Below, piece after piece: positions 1 through 8,800 of a DNA stretch of 40,477 bases (the first letter of the stretch is position 1; the number at the start of each line of letters is the position of its first letter). A program made the position numbers and the translations under genes. Below the pieces are notes generated by a model. The model worked only from the letters and a program-made list of their open reading frames with translations. It searched no databases and was not told the DNA's origin. This stretch comes from Bacteroides faecichinchillae JCM 17102 (GTDB lineage Bacteria; Bacteroidota; Bacteroidia; Bacteroidales; Bacteroidaceae), in assembly GCF_000614145.1 (NCBI RefSeq), contig NZ_BAKK01000037.1:1-40477 (forward strand), given 5' to 3'.

Positions 1-6
1 ACGTTA

Positions 7-14
7 TAACTTTG
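7..14 (+). promoter_or_regulatory. Bacteroidota -7 box for the M23 peptidase gene
   Basis: TAACTTTG fits the Bacteroidota -7 consensus TAnnTTTG. It ends only four bases before the ATG at 19, so the transcript would start at or very near the start codon and be leaderless or nearly so. The -33 element would lie off the left edge and cannot be checked. Confidence 0.45.
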
Positions 15-18
15 CCGA

Positions 19-672
19 ATGAGAAAAATTTTACTGATAGCAATATCGGGTGTTTCATTCTGCACGATGCCCGCTCAGGCGCAGTTCAACACGATTGCCA
101 AGACACCAGAAAGATACAAGGTAGAAGCCTTGCAGGAGGGTATGAAAAAGCCGGAGCCGACACCCGAAAGCATGGCTCCTGTACAGGAGACTTCGACAAA
201 ACCTGCCGATGAAAGTAAGAAGTTGTGGATTGACCGTTATCTCAGTGTGTCTTATCCATTGCAGCGCATCAGAATTACATCACCATACGGCTACCGGAAA
301 GACCCGTTTACCGGAAAGAGGAAGTTTCACGGCGGTATCGACCTGCACGCACGGGGCGAGCAGGTATTGGCCATGATGGAGGGGGTGGTCGTCAAAGTGG
401 GACAGGACAAGACGTCCGGCAAGTATGTGACCCTGCGGCACGGAAATTACACCGTCAGCTATTGCCACCTTTCACGGGTGCTGACCGCCAAGGGTACGGT
501 AGTCCGTCCCCGTGATGCCGTCGGTATTACCGGCTCGACCGGACGAAGTACAGGCGAGCACTTGCATATAACCTGCAAGCTAAATGGCAAGAGTGTCGAT
601 CCGTCGGTCGTTTTCGATTACATCCGGACTACACAGCAGGAGTGCATTTCAGCTTTGAGCAGACTGTTGTAA
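19..672 (+). CDS. M23 family metallopeptidase (LytM-type peptidoglycan hydrolase)
   Basis: This 217-residue protein begins with a signal peptide (residues 1-21, ending in AQAQ) and has a Pro/Glu/Lys-rich linker to about residue 65. An M23 domain fills the rest. The zinc-site motifs are visible: HGGID near residue 104 (HxxxD) and HLH near residue 181. M23 enzymes cut peptide cross-bridges in the cell wall. Proteins of this kind are often encoded by Bacteroidales conjugative elements, where they are thought to open the periplasmic wall for the transfer apparatus; that role is an inference here. The gene converges on cobO with a 148-base gap. It is a single-copy, full-length gene with an intact active site. 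It could instead be a host gene next to the element, since the element's left end is not in view. Confidence 0.85.
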   Translation: MRKILLIAISGVSFCTMPAQAQFNTIAKTPERYKVEALQEGMKKPEPTPESMAPVQETSTKPADESKKLWIDRYLSVSYPLQRIRITSPYGYRKDPFTGKRKFHGGIDLHARGEQVLAMMEGVVVKVGQDKTSGKYVTLRHGNYTVSYCHLSRVLTAKGTVVRPRDAVGITGSTGRSTGEHLHITCKLNGKSVDPSVVFDYIRTTQQECISALSRLL

Positions 673-694
673 GAGTGTTTATGTCGCCAAACGC

Positions 695-735
695 TAATCG
701 AAAAGAGTGTCATTAGGTGATGTGGTTTTCGATTA
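695..735. terminator. Inverted repeat between convergent genes, possible terminator
   Basis: TAATCGAAAA at 695-704 is matched exactly by its reverse complement at 726-735, with 21 bases between. It lies between the convergent M23 and cobO genes. The arms are A/T-rich with runs of A and T but there is no GC-rich stem, so termination activity is uncertain. Confidence 0.35.
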
Positions 736-820
736 AAACAGGGAACTTTTCATTTTGGAACTTATCGTAATTTTTTATTTGAATGATTGTGAAACCAAGA
801 CCGAGTAGGGAGATCGGACT

Positions 821-1339
821 CTAACGGTCTATCCCGTTGCGGGAGAGGACGCCTTCCGTGTAATAATGTTTGACTTCTCGCATCTCCGTGACCAAGTCGG
901 CTATGTCGATCAATTCTGCCGGAGCGTACCGTCCCGTGATTACCAACTCTGTCCCGGAATGTCGTCGAGAAATCGCCGTCAATACCTCCTCAATAGAAAG
1001 CAACTCGTAATACAGGGCAATGGTTAGTTCATCGAGCACGACCAGATTATACTCTCCCGAAGCGAGAATTTGTTTGCAGCTTTCCAATCCCGCATAAGCT
1101 GCGTCAATATCTTCTTGTGCCGGCTTCTTTTCAATAAAGCACCCCCGACCGAATTGCTGGATGCGGACGTTGTTAAACAGATGTTCGATCTTGGTTTCAT
1201 TATATTTCATGTTCTTTACGAATTGTCCGATGAAGACGCTTCCTCCGGCACACAAAACTCGAATGGCAAGCCCAAATGCGGCCGTTGTCTTTCCTTTCCC
1301 GTTGCCAGTATAGACATGTATATATCCTTTGTTTTCCAT
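821..1339 (-). CDS. cobO: Cob(I)yrinic acid a,c-diamide adenosyltransferase (CobO/BtuR family)
   Basis: This 172-residue protein transfers the adenosyl group of ATP to the cobalt of reduced corrinoids and so makes coenzyme B12 from salvaged cobalamin; it acts in the cytoplasm. The family P-loop is seen at residues 11-24 (TGNGKGKTTAAFG), together with the VVLDELTIAL segment near residue 100 and the late TGRYAP/ADLVTEM motifs. Length is normal for the family. It is the last gene of the minus-strand AbiE operon, 33 bases after the PP-loop ATPase gene. Bacteroidales often lack de novo corrinoid synthesis and carry mobile B12-salvage loci, so this pair may be the remnant or part of such cargo (inference). 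No B12 transporter gene and no cobalamin riboswitch is seen nearby. Confidence 0.93.
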   Translation of the reverse strand: MENKGYIHVYTGNGKGKTTAAFGLAIRVLCAGGSVFIGQFVKNMKYNETKIEHLFNNVRIQQFGRGCFIEKKPAQEDIDAAYAGLESCKQILASGEYNLVVLDELTIALYYELLSIEEVLTAISRRHSGTELVITGRYAPAELIDIADLVTEMREVKHYYTEGVLSRNGIDR

Positions 1340-1372
1340 ATTGTTGATTTATGATTGCAAATGTAATCCGTG

Positions 1373-2107
1373 TTATGGTTCGGCGGAAAGATGGGCAAAA
1401 CAATAAGTATAGGTTTGAATCGTGCCATCCTCAAGCCGGATGTCATAACTTTGGCTAAAGGGAGTTCCCAGTCGGAAAAGTACGGGTGAGGAGAATATCG
1501 GTCCGTCGTAGCAGAACGTGTGGTATTCTCCGTTTTCTCCGTTGTGATCCATTTCCTTGGGGAGAGAGGCAATAAAGTCGGCATCTACCTCGCGACCGAT
1601 GGCATCCATTCCCAAGCCATCGGCTTGCGTGGTCACGATGACCGTCTTCAGTCCGGAAGCGAGGTATTGCTGCATGACGATTTCCGAGGAGACTACTCCC
1701 CATAACGGCTCCACAACCTCTATTCCGAGTGGTGCGAGTTGTCGCTCCCTGTAGGCACGGACATCGTGCAAGTAAATATCCCCGAAAATAAAATGGGTTA
1801 CTCCTTGCTCCTTGAAATGTAGGGCTGCGCAAGTCATGGCCTCTGCGTAATTTTCAAGGTTCCCCTGGGGTGTGAGATTCACGATATGCAGGGGAATACC
1901 TATACTGTCTGCTTGTGCCTGAAGCAAGGGGAGTGGGATACCGTGCATGCTGGAGCGTTGCGAGTCACGATTGATTGTGGTGAGCAGGGCAACGATGTCG
2001 TATAGCTCCGATTGACGAGCTCGCCAAAGGGCATGCGCGGAGTCTTTTCCCCCGCTCCAGTTGAATACGGCTTTTATCTTTTCCATTCGATGTTCGTAAA
2101 ACTTCAT
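1373..2107 (-). CDS. PP-loop ATP pyrophosphatase, diphthine-ammonia ligase-like (COG2102 type)
   Basis: An N-type ATP pyrophosphatase of 244 residues (237 if started at the second Met, position 2086). The PP-loop SGGKDS is near residue 19 and a second conserved block, FGDIYLHDVRAYRE, is near residue 108. Eukaryotic relatives (Dph6) amidate diphthine on elongation factor 2; bacteria have no diphthamide, so the substrate in bacteria is unknown. The outer ATG overlaps the AbiEii stop as ATGA, which suggests translational coupling, while MEKIKAV at 2086 is the more family-like N-terminus. It lies immediately before cobO. From general knowledge, relatives sit in Bacteroidota B12-salvage loci, so a corrinoid-linked role is possible but not shown by the sequence. 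Confidence 0.85.
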   Translation of the reverse strand: MKFYEHRMEKIKAVFNWSGGKDSAHALWRARQSELYDIVALLTTINRDSQRSSMHGIPLPLLQAQADSIGIPLHIVNLTPQGNLENYAEAMTCAALHFKEQGVTHFIFGDIYLHDVRAYRERQLAPLGIEVVEPLWGVVSSEIVMQQYLASGLKTVIVTTQADGLGMDAIGREVDADFIASLPKEMDHNGENGEYHTFCYDGPIFSSPVLFRLGTPFSQSYDIRLEDGTIQTYTYCFAHLSAEP

Positions 2108-3177
2108 GCTTCCAATAACTCACTCGTTTTTGCCCAATAGTAGTAGGCTTCCGGTAGGTTGCTTCTCAGCTTATTCAGTTTGTTGGGCAGCGAAGGTCGG
2201 ATGACCATATCCTTTATATCGGCAGGGTTGTTGGAATAAGATTCTATTTCATTGATTCCCTTTTCAATTAACGTGGCTAAATAAGCCGCTCTTGCTGCAT
2301 CAATAATGGCATGGTCTATCAGATAACGCTGCTTGTACATGAATGATTTGACACGGATGATTCCGTCTTGTATCAGGTCGAAGTCTCCTTCTCCGGCTTT
2401 TCCCCGTGTGGAGATACAAAGTGCCGTTTGGCGGATGTCATTGAAAACTTGCCCTATGTCCGTTCCGAAAGACCGGTATGAAAGTTCGACCACCGCAATC
2501 TTACGGAACGCTTCTTTGGTAATCTGCAGGTCTGAAACATTTTCAAACAGCCGCCCCACATCATAAAGCTGTTTGGCTATCTCCATCGAACAGGACCTTC
2601 CATTCTTGTAATAAGGTATTCCAGTTGTGTTGGGAGCGAAAGCCGTCAGTTTATCGCCCAAAATATCTTCTGCGGACGGGACTGTTACCATCAATGGTTT
2701 TCCTTCCAACCGTATGAACGGGCAGTTGATAGCTATTTGTTGGGTACGGAAATAATGAATGTCCTCGTAGAGTACATCCAGCAGGATATAGGATTGTGCA
2801 TCGGTGTCATTTCGGTATGCAATCTGATAGAAAAACTTGGAATGGCTCTTGGGAATATCCGCATCATCCCGTTGCTTGCGTTCCACAAGTTCCAGATTGA
2901 TGAAGCCGAAATCGGCAAATGATTTCAGATAGTCTTCAATGTTGGTTCCAGGGGGACAGATAAGATCAATGTCGATTGACAGACGATGAGCAGATTTCCC
3001 AAGTATGAGCATAAGTGCCGTTCCTCCCTTAAAAACCAGTGGACACCCGGCTTTAACCAGCATTTCAAGCAGGGACAGGGCACGGATTACTTTCTCTATC
3101 AGATTTTTATCATTATAGTGCAATTCGGATGAAACCTGTTCGATCCATTCTGCCGTAAAACACTCCTTCTTTATCAT
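2104..3177 (-). CDS. abiEii: Nucleotidyltransferase toxin, AbiEii/AbiGii family
   Basis: A 357-residue protein with the nucleotidyltransferase signature of AbiEii toxins: FKGGTALMLI near residue 48 followed by the acidic pair in HRLSIDIDL near residue 68. A third block, PSAEDILGDKLTAF, is near residue 166. In type IV toxin-antitoxin systems AbiEii halts growth, and the best-studied relatives modify tRNA or use GTP; its activity in this organism is not known. The start codon overlaps the stop of the antitoxin gene (ATGA) and its own stop overlaps the next start (ATGA), so translation along the operon is probably coupled. All acidic catalytic positions of the visible motif are present, so the toxin looks functional. 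Confidence 0.9.
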   Translation of the reverse strand: MIKKECFTAEWIEQVSSELHYNDKNLIEKVIRALSLLEMLVKAGCPLVFKGGTALMLILGKSAHRLSIDIDLICPPGTNIEDYLKSFADFGFINLELVERKQRDDADIPKSHSKFFYQIAYRNDTDAQSYILLDVLYEDIHYFRTQQIAINCPFIRLEGKPLMVTVPSAEDILGDKLTAFAPNTTGIPYYKNGRSCSMEIAKQLYDVGRLFENVSDLQITKEAFRKIAVVELSYRSFGTDIGQVFNDIRQTALCISTRGKAGEGDFDLIQDGIIRVKSFMYKQRYLIDHAIIDAARAAYLATLIEKGINEIESYSNNPADIKDMVIRPSLPNKLNKLRSNLPEAYYYWAKTSELLEA

Positions 3178-3896
3178 TTTATGTTCAGATTTTCTAATAT
3201 GGACAATATTTCTTCTTTTGCCTTACGTCTGCCGGCATACCTGAATAGCCGATTTCGATTGACAGCGTACAGATTAAAGGCATTTTCAAAGATATGCTCG
3301 CTTTCACTGCCTTGTAGGTAGAAGAAATCCGCATCCCTCAATATATCCACCAACAGCTTTTCCAGTGTAGGCATCGGTACATCTGATACTTTCTGCAAAG
3401 GAGCTTCCGAGACCAAATTTTTCACAAAAAAGACACGGCTGTCCATATCTACATATCGGTAAATCATATCTTTGTCCGGTCGCAGATAGACGTCACGGTT
3501 CCCGTCTTTCAAAAAGTTGAAAACCGTTTCTGCCGAATCCCTGTCTGTTTCCACATAGACAACACGGTTGGAAGAAAGGTGATGCTGCAAGGTTGCGATA
3601 ATATCCCCCTGATAGACGCAGAACTTCGCAAATGGGAAATTGACCAGCAACGAATCGTAAATTTCTCTTACTTCACCTATGAGTTTAGGAACAAAGGACT
3701 GTTTCATGACTTTAGCATACATTCCGCGTCCGGTTCTGACCAATGCATTTTCATTCACGAGCTTGAACAGATACCATGACAAGGAAGACTTGCTTATGCC
3801 AACCTTTTCGTGAAGATAGGCAAACAAGTCATCCATGCTGAAATCACGGTGTACTTCAGCGTATTCAAGTATGGATGTCGTTGTTTTGTTACTCAT
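3174..3896 (-). CDS. abiEi: AbiEi-type antitoxin with N-terminal winged helix
   Basis: A 240-residue partner of the AbiEii toxin. The first ~60 residues form a winged helix-turn-helix (GISKSSLSWYLFKLVNENALVR region ending in a GRGMYAK wing), and the remainder is the larger antitoxin domain typical of AbiEi proteins. The start at 3896 (MSNKTT) was chosen because the open frame upstream begins only with TTG and runs into the promoter box at 3918-3925. Family members repress their own operon by binding inverted repeats and neutralise the toxin without a stable complex. Two perfect inverted repeats lie just upstream here, which fits that scheme. It is the first gene of a four-gene operon. Confidence 0.85.
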   Translation of the reverse strand: MSNKTTTSILEYAEVHRDFSMDDLFAYLHEKVGISKSSLSWYLFKLVNENALVRTGRGMYAKVMKQSFVPKLIGEVREIYDSLLVNFPFAKFCVYQGDIIATLQHHLSSNRVVYVETDRDSAETVFNFLKDGNRDVYLRPDKDMIYRYVDMDSRVFFVKNLVSEAPLQKVSDVPMPTLEKLLVDILRDADFFYLQGSESEHIFENAFNLYAVNRNRLFRYAGRRKAKEEILSILENLNIK

Positions 3897-3917
3897 ATTA
3901 TATCCTGTTTTTGCCTG

Positions 3918-3925
3918 CAAATATA
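3918..3925 (-). promoter_or_regulatory. Bacteroidota -7 box of the AbiE operon
   Basis: On the minus strand this reads TATATTTG, an exact match to TAnnTTTG. It lies 21 bases upstream of the AbiEi ATG and directly beside the inverted repeat at 3927-3966, so a protein bound to the repeat would cover the promoter spacer. Confidence 0.6.
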
Positions 3926-3926
3926 G

Positions 3927-3966
3927 CAAATTTTCGGCACTATTTCTGAATAGTGCCGAAAATTTG
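3927..3966. promoter_or_regulatory. Operator-like perfect inverted repeat 1 (AbiEi candidate site)
   Basis: Two 18-base arms are exact reverse complements around a 4-base centre (3945-3948). The core TCGGCACTA recurs in the second repeat at 4014-4055. The site abuts the -7 box of the AbiE operon on its upstream side. The repeat is most simply read as the autorepression site of the AbiEi winged-helix protein. Confidence 0.65.
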
Positions 3967-4013
3967 TATTTATTTAAAACAATCTATATGTAAATAACCT
4001 TTTGTCATCATCT

Positions 4014-4055
4014 ACTAAATATCGGCACTAAATTAAAATTGTGCCGATATTTAGT
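4014..4055. promoter_or_regulatory. Operator-like perfect inverted repeat 2 (AbiEi candidate site)
   Basis: Two 15-base arms (4014-4028 and 4041-4055) are exact reverse complements with a 12-base A/T spacer. The core TCGGCAC...GTGCCGA is shared with repeat 1, with centres 88 bases apart. Two repeats in the promoter region match the cooperative autorepression described for AbiEi in Streptococcus. Confidence 0.6.
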
Positions 4056-4376
4056 GATTGTTCAATATTGTACAATGACAATTTACCAAATCGTATTTTC
4101 CTGTTTTATTGTTGTCACATCTCGTTTATCGGCAGGTCATTCTTTACTCTTTTCGTCGGCGAATGTAGGACGAAGCGCATAATCGCCAAGCCGCATTGCA
4201 TTCGGATGACGAAAACAGACTGTTGCACGGTCGGTTTTCTATCCGGGTTTGGCTTATGATGCCACAGCTTCATCCTCTGGCTGCCTCAAAAAGCTGAAAA
4301 CAAACCTGCACGGCAAACGAAAGCAGGGAAAAATAAAAATCAGCATGATAGTTCAACCAATTAAAAGTAAACAAGT
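4056..4376. other. Intergenic region between divergent AbiE operon and maintenance module
   Basis: No convincing gene lies in these 321 bases; the 72-codon open frame at 4041-4259 has no start signal and overlaps operator 2. The last 60 bases (GCAGGGAAAAATAAAAA and TCAACCAATTAAA) resemble the 3' end of the leader at 12330-12652, so this is probably the promoter and leader of the 4377 gene. No clear TAnnTTTG box was identified. Confidence 0.4.
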
Positions 4377-4601
4377 ATGGTAGAAGAAATTAGACAAGAC
4401 GGCAGAGTGATATTGTCGAGCGAAGACGGTTTTTCCGTCCCTATGATTTTCAACAACCTTTGTGGAAAGAATTTCATTGGCAAAGAATACAAGGACTATA
4501 TCAGGCATATAGCCTTTGAGGAAATGGGACTTAAGCCGGGTATCGTGTCCCATTATCGGAACGGTGTTCTATATAAGAACGGCACAATCCCGGAACTTTG
4601 A
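4377..4601 (+). CDS. Small conserved-looking protein of unknown function
   Basis: A 74-residue protein with no family I recognise. It is soluble, with an even mix of charged and hydrophobic residues and no membrane segment or signal peptide. It is the first plus-strand gene of the maintenance module, 57 bases ahead of the 210-residue gene and probably co-transcribed with it. The start is preceded by an A/T-rich stretch (AATTAAAAGTAAACAAGT), the usual Bacteroidota substitute for a Shine-Dalgarno site. Its codon use resembles that of the neighbours. Confidence 0.65.
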   Translation: MVEEIRQDGRVILSSEDGFSVPMIFNNLCGKNFIGKEYKDYIRHIAFEEMGLKPGIVSHYRNGVLYKNGTIPEL

Positions 4602-4658
4602 ACAGGTAAACCAAAATAGGAACAGCAAAAATCAAAATTTATACAAATTTATACAGAT

Positions 4659-5291
4659 ATGGAAACAACAACAATTCATCCGGCAGAAGCCTATCTACGC
4701 AACGAACAAAATCCTACATCCTTATATGTAAGGATTGCAGGAAAACGCAGACGGCTGTTTATCAACCGCAACGAAAACGTCATCGGCATTATCGCACTCG
4801 GAAAACGCAAAAGCGGGTACATCTTCACAGATTGGGCAAGCATTGAGAAGATATACTATCCGTCATCCTCTCCCGAAGATGCAGCGGACATAGAAAAGAA
4901 ACTGGTCTTGAAATACCAGAAACTTGCCCGGCTTGCCACGCATACGAATGATTGGCTTCGCAAAATCGCTAATGCCGATTTGGATAAATCCCTCTACGAG
5001 AACCGCATCACGACCGGCACACGCATCGACGGCAAGTGTATCGGACTTGCCACCATCGAGAAGTATTGCGGCAGTTGGGATATGGCTCGTTTCAGAACGG
5101 CACTGAAGCAAGGTGAAAAGTTTTCCACCGGACGCTTCGACTTTTGCGGCTATGACGGTACGCTGTGGTGCGAGCCACGCGAAAATGGCGATATGGCGGC
5201 AGGATTCAGCAAAGAGTACCGGAATTGTGGCAACGGCTACTATTATCTGCTTATCAACGATGAATACATGATAGGCTATGACATAGACTGA
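4659..5291 (+). CDS. Hypothetical protein of the element's maintenance module
   Basis: A 210-residue cytoplasmic protein without signal peptide or membrane segment. The N-terminus holds a basic stretch (AGKRRRLFINRN near residue 28), the middle is rich in Lys/Arg and Tyr, and the last third is acidic and aromatic (CGYDGTLWCEPRENGD). I do not recognise a domain. Genes of this kind accompany the large methylase-helicase in Bacteroidales elements, so a role in maintenance or DNA handling is possible but unproven. The ATG at 4659 follows an A/T-rich leader, and a hairpin follows the stop. Confidence 0.7.
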   Translation: METTTIHPAEAYLRNEQNPTSLYVRIAGKRRRLFINRNENVIGIIALGKRKSGYIFTDWASIEKIYYPSSSPEDAADIEKKLVLKYQKLARLATHTNDWLRKIANADLDKSLYENRITTGTRIDGKCIGLATIEKYCGSWDMARFRTALKQGEKFSTGRFDFCGYDGTLWCEPRENGDMAAGFSKEYRNCGNGYYYLLINDEYMIGYDID

Positions 5292-5306
5292 GTTATATGC
5301 AGGGCA

Positions 5307-5350
5307 ACGACAAGACCGTATCGGGCAAAGTCTCGGTACGGTTTGTTGTT
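5307..5350 (+). terminator. Hairpin downstream of the 210-residue gene
   Basis: CAAGACCGTA (5311-5320) pairs with TACGGTTTG (5337-5345), one G-U pair included, around a 16-base loop, 15 bases after the stop at 5291. A U-rich stretch (GTTTGTTGTT) overlaps the right arm but no long U-run follows, so termination is likely but not certain. Confidence 0.45.
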
Positions 5351-5498
5351 CCGATCGACCAACGACCTTTTATAAAACTCCTGTTCTCCCTCTTATAGCC
5401 TTACATCCTGCGGCCAGTTTGCTTCAAGCAACCTCACGCATTTTGTGTAACATGTTACATAAAGTGTGTGAAGCCCCTTTTTGCAAAAGGACGGACAC

Positions 5499-5560
5499 GG
5501 ACAGACTTGGCATTACAGGGGGCGGGATAAATCCTGCCCTCTGTAGTCCCAAGACAGTCC
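5499..5560. repeat. Long imperfect inverted repeat (hairpin/cruciform)
   Basis: The inner stem pairs 5514-5528 with 5531-5545 over 15 positions (two of them G-U), for example ACAGGGGGCGGGAT with ATCCTGCCCTCTGT. Flanking arms continue the pairing: CGGACAGACTTGG on the left against CCAAGACAGTCCG on the right, with two mismatches. A related, shorter form follows ParB at 14411-14436. It could be a terminator remnant, a structured RNA or a transfer origin. Confidence 0.6.
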
Positions 5561-5639
5561 GTCGGAAAGTCCGTCCCGGCTGACCGCTTCACTCTTTTAC
5601 CCATAATCTTTCCTTTTCTAACGGATTCCCATTAAACCC

Positions 5640-5879
5640 AAGTCCGCTGCCGTGCGACCTACGGGATAGAATTTTCCGCAAAGGTAACCGACCGTGCCAA
5701 TCTTGCCAATGCCGACGTGCCGCCGCGAGTGACACGCAAAAATCTTCCTCTCCCTCTGTCGAGCGTATTTTTCCGGTTCAGCCTTGTCCGATTGTCCCTC
5801 GCCACCTTCCGAAAGCAGAAAAATCTTCCCGGCGGTCGCAAACAGACCGAACAGAGGGAAATAAAAAGAAAGGTTAAAT
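5640..5879 (+). promoter_or_regulatory. Leader copy 1, upstream of the methylase-helicase
   Basis: It shares with the other two leaders GCAAAGGT (5678-5685), a CTTCC pyrimidine tract flanked by A-rich and T-rich arms (AAAAAT 5738-5743 and ATTTTT 5767-5772) and a 3' end reading ACCGAACAGAGGGAAA followed by A-rich sequence just before the ATG. This is the most diverged of the three copies; its central hairpin is short. Confidence 0.5.
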
Positions 5880-8800
5880 ATGAGTTACAACAAATTGAAA
5901 TCATTGGTGGCAAACGTGGAAGCGATAAAGACAGCGTTACAAATCCACATTCAAGGCAGACAAGCCACACCAGAGGAAAAAGAAACCTTATCCCAATATT
6001 CGGGGTTTGGCGGTATCAAAGAAGTGCTGAACATCGGCACAGACAAGCCTGTAAGTGGCGACATGGAAGAACCGATAAGGCGGTTGCAGGAACTTATCGA
6101 CACCTATCCCTATTTCACGGAAGCCATGAAAGCCTCTGTCCTGACAGCGTTCTACACCCCGAAATTCCTTATTGATGTAGTCGCAAAGCAGATACACGCC
6201 ACATTCAAGGACAATGAGCTGCAAATGCGCTCATTCCTCGAACCGAGTGCAGGCATTGGCGGTTTCCTCCCGGTAGCCATGTCCGACACCTGCGGCTATG
6301 CCATTGAAAAAGACCCGGTTTCGGGTCTGATACTCTCCCTGCTGAATGACAACACGGTTACACGGACAGCCGGGTTTGAAACGATAGACGAACAGGGTTT
6401 TGAACATACGAAATTCGATGTCATAGCCTCCAACATCCCTTTCGGTAACTTCCGTGTGTTCGATGCGGAACTCTGGAAGAAAGGCGGCATATACGAGCAG
6501 GCTACCAAGACCATACACAATTACTTTTTTGTCAAGGCTTTGGAGCTTTTGAACGAGGGCGGCCTGCTGGCTTTCGTCACATCAAGAGGTGTGGCCGATA
6601 CACCAAGCAACAAATTCGTGCGTGAATACCTTGTGAACCATGCCGATTTGATTAGTGCTATCCGTATGCCCGACACGCTTTTCATGTACACAAGCGGCAT
6701 CGAGGTAGGCAGCGATTTACTGATCTTCCAAAAGCATACTCACAAGGCGGCACTCTCGCAGAGGGAACAGCTCTTTTTACAGGTCGGCAGGGAAAAGGCA
6801 GACACGACAGGCGCAATGACCGAATACGCCAACAAACTTTTCACATTACCGAAAACCACCCTCGCCACAGGCAGCCGCATTGCGATGAACCAGTACGGCA
6901 AGTATGTACGCAAATACCAGTGGCAGGGTGATGAAAACGCCATGTCGCAGTATCTCGCCGCATTGCTCAAACTCGACTTTGGCCGCTATTTCCGCAAAAG
7001 CCTTTTCACAAGTGAGGGACAGGACGGCATACACACGCAAATGTCCCTTTTCGGCAGTGTGGCCGTTAAGCAGCCACCAAAAGGCAGACGAGCCTATACG
7101 GACGAGCCGGAAGCGTGGATGAAAGAGGGTGCAATGGTACTGTTTGAGGGGCAGGTGGGCATTATCCGATACCGCAAATCCGAACTATACCAAGAGACGG
7201 CCACCGATTTTGTCCCGGTGGACGAGGGCAAGGTGAACACGGAGAGGGCTAACGACTATTTCTCTATCCGCAAGGCATATTTTGAACTTGCAATCAAAGA
7301 GCAGGAGGAACAGACGGAACAGCCGCATTTGCGTGAACGGCTGAACGCTTGCTATGATGCTTTTGTCGCCAAATGGGGCTTTTTCCACTCTAATGACAAC
7401 AAGGAGTTTATCATGCTTGACAGCCTCGGCGTGGAAGTGTTCACGATTGAAATGCAGGTCAAGGGCGACATATTCAAATCCGACATCATGCGTGAGCCTG
7501 TAGCGTTCAAGAAGATAGACACGACCGTGCAACTGACACCGGGCGAAGCGTTGGCAAGCTGCCTTAACTTTTACGGCTGTGTGGATATGGACTATCTGAT
7601 GCAGACCACAGGCAAGGACGAGGACGAGGTTATCGACGACCTCAAAGGCGAGATATTCTATAACCCTGCCACCGGAGAATGGGAACACAAAGGCAAGTTC
7701 ATAGCCGGAAACGTCATCGCCAAAAGCAAGGAAACAGGCTCTTATCTTCCCGATCTCACAGGCAAGGAAAAGGACTGGACGGAAACCGCTGTAAAGGCAT
7801 TGGAGGAAGCCATACCCGAAGCGATACCCTACGAGGAACTCGACATCAACATGGGCGAGCGTTGGATTGACACGAAGCTGTACGCCGATTTTGCCACAGA
7901 ACTTTTCGGAACGGAAACCGATGTGATGTATTTTGACGTGAACGACACCTATTTAGTGCGGCTACAAGGATATTCCCCTGTAGTCTATAACACCTATTCC
8001 GTAAAGAATTACAACGGAGAGGATTTGTTCGTACACGCCCTGCAGGACACCGTTCCCGAAATAACCAAAGAGATAGAGCGGAACGGCGAAGCGGTACGAG
8101 TGCCGGACGAGGAAGCCATACAGGAAGCGGCCACCAAGATACAGGAGATAAGAAACCGTTTCAACCAGTGGCTCGACTGTCAGCCGATAGAGGTAAGGGA
8201 CGAATTGGTAAGGGTGTACAACGAGCGGTTTAACTGCTATGTCCGTCCGCATTATGACGGCTCGGCACAGACCTTCCCGCAGCTCTCTTTCGAGAATTTT
8301 CCGTATGACAGCCTCTATCCCTCACAGAAAGATGCCATTTGGATGATTAAGCAGAACGGCGGCGGTATCTGCTGGCACGAGGTAGGCACGGGCAAGACGA
8401 TGATAATGTGCGTTTCCGCTTACGAAATGAAACGCCTCGGATTGGTGCAGAAACCGCTCATTATCGCTTGAAAGCCAATGTTCACGAAATAGCCGACACG
8501 TTCCGCAAGGCTTACCCCTCGGCAAAGGTGCTTTATCCGGGCAAAGAGGATTTCACTCCTGCTAACCGCAAAGAGGTATTCTCGAAAATCAAGAACAACA
8601 ACTGGGACTGCATCATTCTGACACACGACCAGTTCGCCAAGATACCGCAATCGGAACAGACCATGATAGATATATTCACCGAAGAACTGGCCGATGTGGA
8701 GCGCAATTTGGAAGTCTTGGAACAATCCACCATGCGCTACCGCAGCGGAAAGATGCAGGACGGTCTGGAGAAGCGCAAACAGAACCTCGCAGCCAAACTT

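Larger units (their letters stand above)
5351..5879. other. 529-base non-coding stretch before the methylase-helicase gene
   Basis: No supported gene lies here. The stretch holds a long hairpin (5499-5560) and, from about 5640, a leader related to those upstream of the genes at 12653 and 14831. Open frames in it on either strand overlap these structures and lack start signals. Confidence 0.55.

Noticed and set aside
4041..4259. 72-codon open frame on the plus strand
   Set aside because: It begins inside operator 2 and has no leader; composition does not resemble the neighbours.
3897..4376. Cobalamin riboswitch ahead of the CobO operon
   Set aside because: No B12-box (GCCACTG-type) sequence was found on the proper strand; the region instead holds the AbiEi inverted repeats.
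8455..8480. Programmed frameshifting to explain the broken frames
   Set aside because: The seven sites differ in sequence, have no shared slippery motif or downstream structure and occur in unrelated genes.
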